Below, piece after piece: positions 58,989 to 64,000 of a DNA stretch of 64,000 nucleotides. The notes under the pieces are model-generated. The model searched no databases, was not told where the DNA came from, and saw nothing but the letters and a program-made list of their open reading frames with translations. Location of the stretch: contig CABVDD010000003.1 in assembly GCA_902497095.1 (NCBI GenBank), positions 1 to 64,000 on the forward strand, given 5' to 3'. The first letter of the stretch is position 1. Each line of letters starts with the position of its first letter. A program made the translations under genes and the position numbers. The DNA comes from an uncultured Faecalicoccus sp. GTDB taxonomy: Bacteria; Bacillota_I; Bacilli_A; Erysipelotrichales; Erysipelotrichaceae.

Positions 58989-59913
58989 AGAACAATTAAA
59001 AAAAGAACAGCCGGTTGTATATCAAACACTATCTAACGCCTTAAAAAAAGATCATTTGGCACATGCTTATCTTTTTGTTGGTCCCAAAGGGAGTCCAAAA
59101 AATGAAATGGCCATACTTTTAGCACAAAGTTTAGTTTGTCATCATACCGATAACGATGGTTTTGCATGTCAAGAATGCGATGTGTGTCAAAGAATTCAAA
59201 ATGAAGAAGCTATTGATTTTAAATGGATACATGGTGATAAAAATCGAATCAAGAAAAAAGATATTTTAGATCTGCAGGCTTTTTTTGAAGCAACCAGTGT
59301 GGAAATAGAAAACCGAAGAATTTATTTTTTGGAACAATTTGATCAGGCTACACCAGATGCTTCAAATTCCTTATTAAAATTTTTAGAAGAGCCTAGGCCG
59401 GGCATTTTTGCGATCATCAGTGCAGATGAAAAATCAAACGTATTACCTACGATACAATCCCGTTGCCAATGGATACAATTTCGTCCTGCATCCAAACAAC
59501 GTTTTATAGCTATGCTCGAAGAATTAACAGATACAGAAAGTGCAAAGATGTTGGCACAGTTTGGCTATACTATGCAGCAAGCTAAAGAAATTCTTACATG
59601 GCAAGATTTTGATCTGATCAAAGAATCGGCTAAAAAATATATTATGAATGCGGATGATTTTTCTACGATCCTTTCTATGCAAAGGGAAGTATTTATTCCT
59701 AAATCGGATCATATGCAAAAGGAAAAAGTGCGATTTTGGATGGAATGTGTATTATATTATACGAAAGAAAATAAACAAAATTTTTCTTTATCCAAACAAA
59801 TTCATATTCAGAAACTATTAATTGAAGGATTGGATATGCTTCGTCGTCCGGTTGAGCTCGCGTTATTTTTAGATAAACTGTATAATCAAATAAGAAAGGT
59901 TGTGATATCTTGA
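58981..59913 (+). CDS. holB: DNA polymerase III delta' subunit
   Basis: A 310-residue clamp loader subunit. The P-loop is degenerate (FVGPKGSPKNEMA), as expected for the non-hydrolysing delta'. CQECDVCQRI holds zinc-finger Cys residues. SNSLLKFLEEPRPG and TIQSRCQWIQF (the SRC motif) are typical. It is encoded between tmk and yaaT as in Bacillus. The stop overlaps the yaaT start (TTGA). Confidence 0.93.
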   Translation: MNKEQLKKEQPVVYQTLSNALKKDHLAHAYLFVGPKGSPKNEMAILLAQSLVCHHTDNDGFACQECDVCQRIQNEEAIDFKWIHGDKNRIKKKDILDLQAFFEATSVEIENRRIYFLEQFDQATPDASNSLLKFLEEPRPGIFAIISADEKSNVLPTIQSRCQWIQFRPASKQRFIAMLEELTDTESAKMLAQFGYTMQQAKEILTWQDFDLIKESAKKYIMNADDFSTILSMQREVFIPKSDHMQKEKVRFWMECVLYYTKENKQNFSLSKQIHIQKLLIEGLDMLRRPVELALFLDKLYNQIRKVVIS

Positions 59914-60776
59914 AAAACAATGAGATACAAAATGAAAATCGTAAATATAAATATATTGTATATATTCAATTTGAAGAATCTAAAAAAGCTTATACTTTTG
60001 GTTCCGATATACCGTATAAAGAACAGGATATGGTCGTTGTAGAAACTGTTCGTGGAAAAGAATTAGGAAAAGTTTGTTCTGACTCTATTCTTTTTGATGC
60101 CAAAAAAGTAAAAGGATCTTTAAAACCTGTATTACGTTTGGCTACAGAGTACGATTTGATCCAGAAAAATGAAAATGATGAAAAAGCAAAGAAAGCTATG
60201 AAGATCTGTCATCAATGTATTGAAAATCTGCAATTGGATATGCATCTGATCAGCGGAGAATATACATTGGATCGTTCTAAAGTCATCTTTACTTATGTCA
60301 GTGATGATCGTGTGGATTTTCGTCAGTTGTTAAAAGATTTGGCGGGTCAGTTACATTGTCGTATTGAACTTCGCCAGGTGGGCCCAAGAAATAAAGCAAA
60401 AATGGTTGGAGGTTTAGGAAACTGTGGTATGGAAACGTGTTGTTCCAGATTCCTTACAGATTTTGAGGCCATTTCCATTAATATGGCTAAAAACCAGCTT
60501 TTAGCTTTGAATATTCAAAAATTGAGCGGACAGTGCGGAAAGTTGATGTGTTGTCTTCGATATGAAAATGATGAATATACACAATTGCGAGAGGGATTGC
60601 CTAAGATTAATTCACAAATCACTTTTGAAGATACGCGTTATCGCATTACGTCTATGAATGTTCTTCAAAAACAGGCAAAATTAGAGAATAAAGAGGAAGT
60701 TCGTTTTGTTTCTTTTGATGAACTTTGGCCAGACAGGGAAAAGAAAAATGAAAAGGCAAAAAAGCTTTCAAAATGA
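59910..60776 (+). CDS. ricT: PSP1 domain protein YaaT/RicT
   Basis: A 288-residue PSP1 protein. It contains GNCGMETCCSRFL and GKLMCCLRYENDEY, the Cys-rich segments that in the Bacillus Ric (Y) complex hold an iron-sulfur cluster and affect RNA maturation with RicA and RicF. The start is TTG at 59910, overlapping the holB stop by four bases; no in-frame ATG is near. AAAGG is ten bases upstream. yabA, normally next, is missing, and rsmI begins inside the end of this gene. Confidence 0.9.
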   Translation: MKNNEIQNENRKYKYIVYIQFEESKKAYTFGSDIPYKEQDMVVVETVRGKELGKVCSDSILFDAKKVKGSLKPVLRLATEYDLIQKNENDEKAKKAMKICHQCIENLQLDMHLISGEYTLDRSKVIFTYVSDDRVDFRQLLKDLAGQLHCRIELRQVGPRNKAKMVGGLGNCGMETCCSRFLTDFEAISINMAKNQLLALNIQKLSGQCGKLMCCLRYENDEYTQLREGLPKINSQITFEDTRYRITSMNVLQKQAKLENKEEVRFVSFDELWPDREKKNEKAKKLSK

Positions 60777-61596
60777 TAATGCGACATTATATTTAGTGCC
60801 AACGCCCATTGGAAATTTACAGGAGATGACACCCAGGGCTTTAGAAGTGTTAAAACAAGTGGATGTGATTGCAGCCGAAGATACGCGTAATACGAAAAAA
60901 CTGTGTATGGCTTATCAAATTCAGAAACCTTTGATATCACATCATGAACACAATCAAGCCACCAGCATTCCGGAAATCTTACATCTTTTGGAGCAGGGGA
61001 AACAAGTGGCTGTTGTCAGTGATGCCGGATATCCGCTAGTTTCAGATCCGGGACAAAGACTGGTAAAAGAAGCAATTGAAAAAGATTTTAATGTAGTTTC
61101 TTTATCTGGAGCTAATGCGGCAACCAATGCTTTAGTAGCAAGTGGCTTATCAACAGAACACTATCTGTTTTATGGCTTTTTAGAGAATAAAAGAAATCGA
61201 AGGAAAAAACAGCTGGAAGAACTTAAAGAGTTTCCGTATACAATGATTTTTTATGAAGCACCTCATCGAATTGAAGATATGTTACAAGATTGTTTGGATG
61301 TATTAGGAAACAGAGAGATCGTTTTAGCTCGTGAGTTGACAAAATTATATGAAGAATACATTCGAGGAACGATTGAAGAAGTGTTGAAAATCGCATCTTC
61401 TTTAAAAGGTGAAATGGTAGTACTTATTGAAGGAAAAAAACAAGAAGTCAAAGACTTTGATATGGAAGAAGCTTTAAAAAAAGTGCAGTGCTTGGTTGAT
61501 AAAGGCATTAAAACTAAAGATGCGATCAAACAAGTAGCTCAAGAAATGAACGGTTCTAAAAATGAATTGTATGAAGCGTACCATAAACAAATTTGA
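60748..61596 (+). CDS. rsmI: 16S rRNA (cytidine1402-2'-O)-methyltransferase
   Basis: A 282-residue SAM methyltransferase of the tetrapyrrole methylase fold. The signatures are LYLVPTPIGNLQEMTPRALEVL, AAEDTRNTKKL, SDAGYPLVSDPG and SGANAATNALVASG. The start at MKRQKSFQ is within the last 29 bases of the PSP1 gene; an earlier reading adds 14 residues translated from that gene and is rejected. A strong terminator follows, closing tmk-holB-ricT-rsmI. Confidence 0.96.
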   Translation: MKRQKSFQNDNATLYLVPTPIGNLQEMTPRALEVLKQVDVIAAEDTRNTKKLCMAYQIQKPLISHHEHNQATSIPEILHLLEQGKQVAVVSDAGYPLVSDPGQRLVKEAIEKDFNVVSLSGANAATNALVASGLSTEHYLFYGFLENKRNRRKKQLEELKEFPYTMIFYEAPHRIEDMLQDCLDVLGNREIVLARELTKLYEEYIRGTIEEVLKIASSLKGEMVVLIEGKKQEVKDFDMEEALKKVQCLVDKGIKTKDAIKQVAQEMNGSKNELYEAYHKQI

Positions 61597-61622
61597 TCTT
61601 GCGAAAGCAAGGTCTTTTTTTT
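61595..61622 (+). terminator. terminator of tmk-holB-ricT-rsmI
   Basis: GATCTTGC, loop GAAA, GCAAGGTC (one wobble), then eight T. Confidence 0.92.
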
Positions 61623-61693
61623 GTGAAGGATGGAAAAATGCAATTTATAAAATGATAAGCTTTGATATATGCAATGATAAAAACGGTGAAACG

Positions 61694-61824
61694 ATGTTGG
61701 ACAGAAAAATTAAGGAAGATTTGAAATTCTAGCTGGAAGATAATAAAAAGTTATTTTAGTTGATGGAATAAAACCAATCGACAATTATTTTTCAATTTTT
61801 AAAAGAATAAAAAGATTTGTATAG
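61694..61824 (+). pseudogene. decayed N-terminus of an AAA_14/DUF4143-type ATPase
   Basis: The reading MLDRKIKEDLKF ends at a stop, then after a one-base frame change (near 61740) continues as KKVILVDGIKPIDNYFSIF. Together this resembles the start of DUF4143-family ATPases, which read M-x-x-R-x-I-x-x-x-L and then LLVDGARQVGKT. The P-loop is destroyed and the rest of the gene is missing. The remaining bases of the 320-bp gap between rsmI and the XRE gene hold only the terminator and the XRE promoter region. Confidence 0.4.
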
Positions 61825-61916
61825 TAAGTATTCTACAAATATTAGCGCTGTTAAAGAATCTTTGCGTGACAAATTGACATAGTTTTATCATACTGTAATT
61901 GAAAGAAGGTGATCTT

Positions 61917-62627
61917 ATGTCAAATCTTTCTAAAAACATTCGTAAATATAGAGAACAACAAGCTATGTCACAAGAAGATTTGGCACAAAAACTTTATGTG
62001 ACTAGGCAAACTATATCTAATTATGAAAATGGAAAAACAGAACCGGACTTAGATAGAATCGAAGAAATGGCGGCATTGTTTGATGTAGATGTACAAGAAC
62101 TGTTACAAGGAAAAGGGCAGTACTTGTTTCCTAAAAAACAATTTGTACAGTTAATTGTTGTAACTGTTGTCTTAGTAATATGGATGATGGTTGCTTCATA
62201 TGGTATAAATCAAATGAGAATATATTATATAGTTCCATGGTCTTTTCTGATCTTATGTCCTTTTGCGGCATCTGTCTTATTATCAGGTATTGGTTATTTG
62301 ATTGGTGATGTATTGACAAAAAGTCGTCTTTTGAAGCGTATTTCTCTACCGTTATGGATACATCGTATATTCCTAATCTTAACAGGTTTAATTTGCATAG
62401 GGTTGATTTTTACATTATTGATGTATAGCTTTTATCATGTATTTTATATAGAGTTTCAAGAACAAGGCGTAAATCAATGGATATCGCAAGGATATATATT
62501 TTGGAATCAAGTACGAGCAAATATCATGACAATGTTTAGTTTTCATCCGTTATTGTACGGTATTTTTCCGATATTAGGATTCATTTGTTCTTACAGCAAG
62601 AAAGTTATTTCTGAAAAAAAGAAATAA
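61917..62627 (+). CDS. XRE-family regulator with C-terminal membrane domain
   Basis: A 236-residue protein. The HTH_3 domain is residues 5-60 (NIRKYREQQAMSQEDLAQKL, then TRQTISNYENGKTEPD). Four hydrophobic spans follow, at about residues 80-100, 110-130, 150-175 and 200-225. Such membrane-tied XRE regulators are common in Firmicutes and often respond to envelope stress or antimicrobials. The ligand is unknown. The ribosome binding site GAAGGTGATC suits the ATG at 61917 rather than a TTG 18 bases earlier. A copy of TAAGTATTCT lies 83 bases upstream and another lies before the next gene. Confidence 0.85.
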   Translation: MSNLSKNIRKYREQQAMSQEDLAQKLYVTRQTISNYENGKTEPDLDRIEEMAALFDVDVQELLQGKGQYLFPKKQFVQLIVVTVVLVIWMMVASYGINQMRIYYIVPWSFLILCPFAASVLLSGIGYLIGDVLTKSRLLKRISLPLWIHRIFLILTGLICIGLIFTLLMYSFYHVFYIEFQEQGVNQWISQGYIFWNQVRANIMTMFSFHPLLYGIFPILGFICSYSKKVISEKKK

Positions 62628-62811
62628 AATATAAAATTGAAAGATTATAGAAAGTTAATTTGAGTTTTTTAATGGTATTGAGGATAAGTATTCTGAATAT
62701 GTGATCAGTATGTATACCATGGATTTTTCAAGAAATGGAATTCATAATATAAATCTACTGGATTTTTTGTTGGGAAAGCCTGTATAATCGTTTTTGAAAT
62801 GAGGGATGAAA

Positions 62812-63516
62812 ATGAAAAAGATAGGAATCACTACTTCACAGATCATTATGATGGATCCATCTTTATGTGGATATAAAAAGGCAAATGTTACTACAACGTA
62901 TCTACAGGCTGTACAAAAAGCAGGAGGACTTCCTGTTATCATGCCTTGTGTTTGTTCTGAAGAAGAAATGAAACAATATATCGAAATGTGTGATGGTTTT
63001 GTGTTGATTGGTGGTATGGATATTGCACCGATTTTATATGATGAAATGCCACATGCTAAGTGTGGGGATTATGATTATGATGTTGATGTATCGCAGTTAG
63101 CGTTTACCAAACTTGTAATTGCATCGAAAAAGCCGACATTGGCAATCTGTCGAGGTATGCAGTTAGTAAATATCGCATTGGGAGGTACTCTGATTCAGGA
63201 TATTCCTTCCTTAAGCCAAGAAATCAATCATTCATTTGTTTATGATGGAAATTTGGTACATACAGCTTCTTTAGATGTTGAAGGTGGATTGTATACATTG
63301 TTTCAAACAGATAAGATCACAGTAAACAGTCTACATCATCAGGCCATTGGTAAACTGGGAGAAGGTCTTTATGTGGATGCGAAGGCACCAGATGGAATCA
63401 TAGAAGCTATCAGTTTACCAGGACAGCCATTATTAGGAGTTCAGTGGCATCCAGAGATGATGGTAGATACAGATCCATTGATGGCAAAATTGTTTAGTTG
63501 GGTTGTTGGAAACTAA
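62812..63516 (+). CDS. class I glutamine amidotransferase-like hydrolase (peptidase C26)
   Basis: A 234-residue gamma-glutamyl hydrolase of the PuuD/C26 family. The nucleophile Cys is in LAICRGMQLVNIALGG near residue 108. The catalytic His-x-Glu is in GVQWHPEMM near residue 218, and LIGGMDIAPILY supplies the oxyanion loop. Substrates may be gamma-glutamyl-GABA or other gamma-glutamyl amines. Of two ATG codons, 62812 is seven bases from GAGGG; 62806 directly abuts it. A TATAAT box is at 62783. The 184-bp gap before it holds a repeat (TAAGTATTCT) and nothing else I can name. Confidence 0.9.
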   Translation: MKKIGITTSQIIMMDPSLCGYKKANVTTTYLQAVQKAGGLPVIMPCVCSEEEMKQYIEMCDGFVLIGGMDIAPILYDEMPHAKCGDYDYDVDVSQLAFTKLVIASKKPTLAICRGMQLVNIALGGTLIQDIPSLSQEINHSFVYDGNLVHTASLDVEGGLYTLFQTDKITVNSLHHQAIGKLGEGLYVDAKAPDGIIEAISLPGQPLLGVQWHPEMMVDTDPLMAKLFSWVVGN

Positions 63517-63544
63517 ATTGTGCAAATCTTCTTTAAAATAGTCA

Positions 63545-63573
63545 TTGTATTGTAAGAAACCTTCATGTAAAAT
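63545..63573 (+). promoter_or_regulatory. putative promoter of the purE leader
   Basis: TTGTAT, 17-bp spacer, TAAAAT. A transcript starting near 63580 would carry the small reading frame at 63611 and the terminator at 63657 before purE. Confidence 0.5.
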
Positions 63574-63610
63574 AACGTTGCAGGAAGTTGATTTTTTGGA
63601 GGTCTTACTT

Positions 63611-63667
63611 ATGGTCTTAAGAAGATTTACAAAATTGAAGGACATGAACTGTTTTAAGCGTGCCTAA
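63611..63667 (+). CDS. possible 18-residue leader peptide upstream of purE
   Basis: MVLRRFTKLKDMNCFKRA is preceded by TTTTTGGAGG with ideal eight-base spacing. Its last codons and stop lie within the 5' arm of the terminator hairpin at 63657-63686. The peptide is basic and contains no run of one amino acid. The strong ribosome binding site suggests translation; the role in attenuation is inference, and it could be a free-standing small protein. Confidence 0.4.
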   Translation: MVLRRFTKLKDMNCFKRA

Positions 63668-63686
63668 AAAAAGGTGCGCTTTTTTT
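63657..63686 (+). terminator. terminator or attenuator before purE
   Basis: AGCGTGCC pairs with GGTGCGCT (two wobble pairs), loop A-rich, followed by TTTTTTT. purE begins 22 bases later. Confidence 0.75.
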
Positions 63687-63707
63687 CATGAAAGAGAGGA
63701 AAAGAAG

Positions 63708-64000
63708 ATGGACACAAAAAGAGTTTTGATCGTGATGGGATCACGCAGTGATCTGCCAAGCATGGAAGGCTGTATGAAGCAGCTGGATGATTTTGGGGTA
63801 AGCTATTCAGTACGTGTATTAAGTGCACACCGTACGCCAAATGCCGTAATTGAATTAAGCGAAAAAGCTGTTGAAAATGGAGTACAGGTCATTATTGCGG
63901 CAGCTGGAGGAGCGGCCCATTTGGCTGGCGTATTGGCAAGTTCTACGCCATTACCGGTTATTGGAATTCCAATTCAAACGAGTGCTTTAGGCGGAATGGA
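63708..64000 (+). CDS. purE: N5-carboxyaminoimidazole ribonucleotide mutase, 5' part
   Basis: The first 97 codons of a class I PurE, cut by the window edge. It begins MDTKRVLIVMGSRSDLPSMEG; the MGSRSD loop binds substrate phosphate. SVRVLSAHRTPNAV carries the active-site His and the conserved AHRTP, followed by AAAGGAAHLAGVLA and PVIGIPI. It converts N5-CAIR to CAIR in purine synthesis. GAGAGG precedes the ATG. Other pur genes probably follow outside the window. Confidence 0.95.
   Translation, partial: MDTKRVLIVMGSRSDLPSMEGCMKQLDDFGVSYSVRVLSAHRTPNAVIELSEKAVENGVQVIIAAAGGAAHLAGVLASSTPLPVIGIPIQTSALGGM

Overview
The window is chromosomal DNA from a low-G+C Firmicute, roughly one third G+C by eye. 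The gene set is rsmG-soj-parB, rpmH-rnpA-yidC-jag, dnaA-dnaN-yaaA-recF-gyrB-gyrA, a glmS ribozyme, a serS T-box, RNA polymerase delta, and wall teichoic acid genes of the TagB/F/D/G/H type. Protein style and gene order fit the Erysipelotrichia. I cannot name a genus from sequence alone.

The replication origin lies at about 29.1-29.6 kb, just upstream of dnaA. Transcription runs away from it on both sides: nearly all genes left of 29.1 kb are on the minus strand and most genes right of it are on the plus strand. The left arm, reading outward, holds a FemABX-type aminoacyltransferase, rpmH-rnpA-yidC-jag, then pth-mfd-rqcP-nudix-HD-HAD, a YitT-family membrane protein, DUF1934-argS-rpoE, a six-gene teichoic acid operon, rsmG-soj-parB, glmS with its self-cleaving leader, an iron alcohol dehydrogenase, a DUF5662 protein, a PepF-like peptidase and a small membrane protein. 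The right arm holds dnaA-dnaN, an inserted acyltransferase-3 gene, yaaA-recF-gyrB-gyrA, brnQ, T-box-serS, a tiny FakA-like protein, SRP RNA, tadA, dnaX, recR, a helix-turn-helix/coiled-coil protein, a CYTH protein, nadK, rodA/ftsW, mutS-mutL-miaA-tcdA-dgk, an amidase, yggS, an SRAP protein, tmk-holB-yaaT-rsmI, a decayed ATPase fragment, an XRE regulator, a C26 glutamine hydrolase, and the start of purE at the window edge.

The most interesting region is 44.0-46.5 kb. A perfect parS site lies inside the dnaX coding sequence. Around it, and above all in the 560-bp gene-free stretch after recR, the palindrome TCATATGA recurs far more often than elsewhere in the window. The next gene encodes a protein with an N-terminal helix-turn-helix, a long coiled coil and a short amphipathic C-terminus, the architecture of origin-anchoring proteins such as RocS and RacA. 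I propose an undescribed origin-proximal centromere/anchoring system. Other notable points are DnaA boxes that lack the canonical TTATCCACA, a terminator-like hairpin burying the glmS Shine-Dalgarno just after the ribozyme, four genes whose promoters sit almost on the start codon, a possible leader peptide before purE, and the absence of yaaK, yabA and mnmE/mnmG from clusters that usually carry them.
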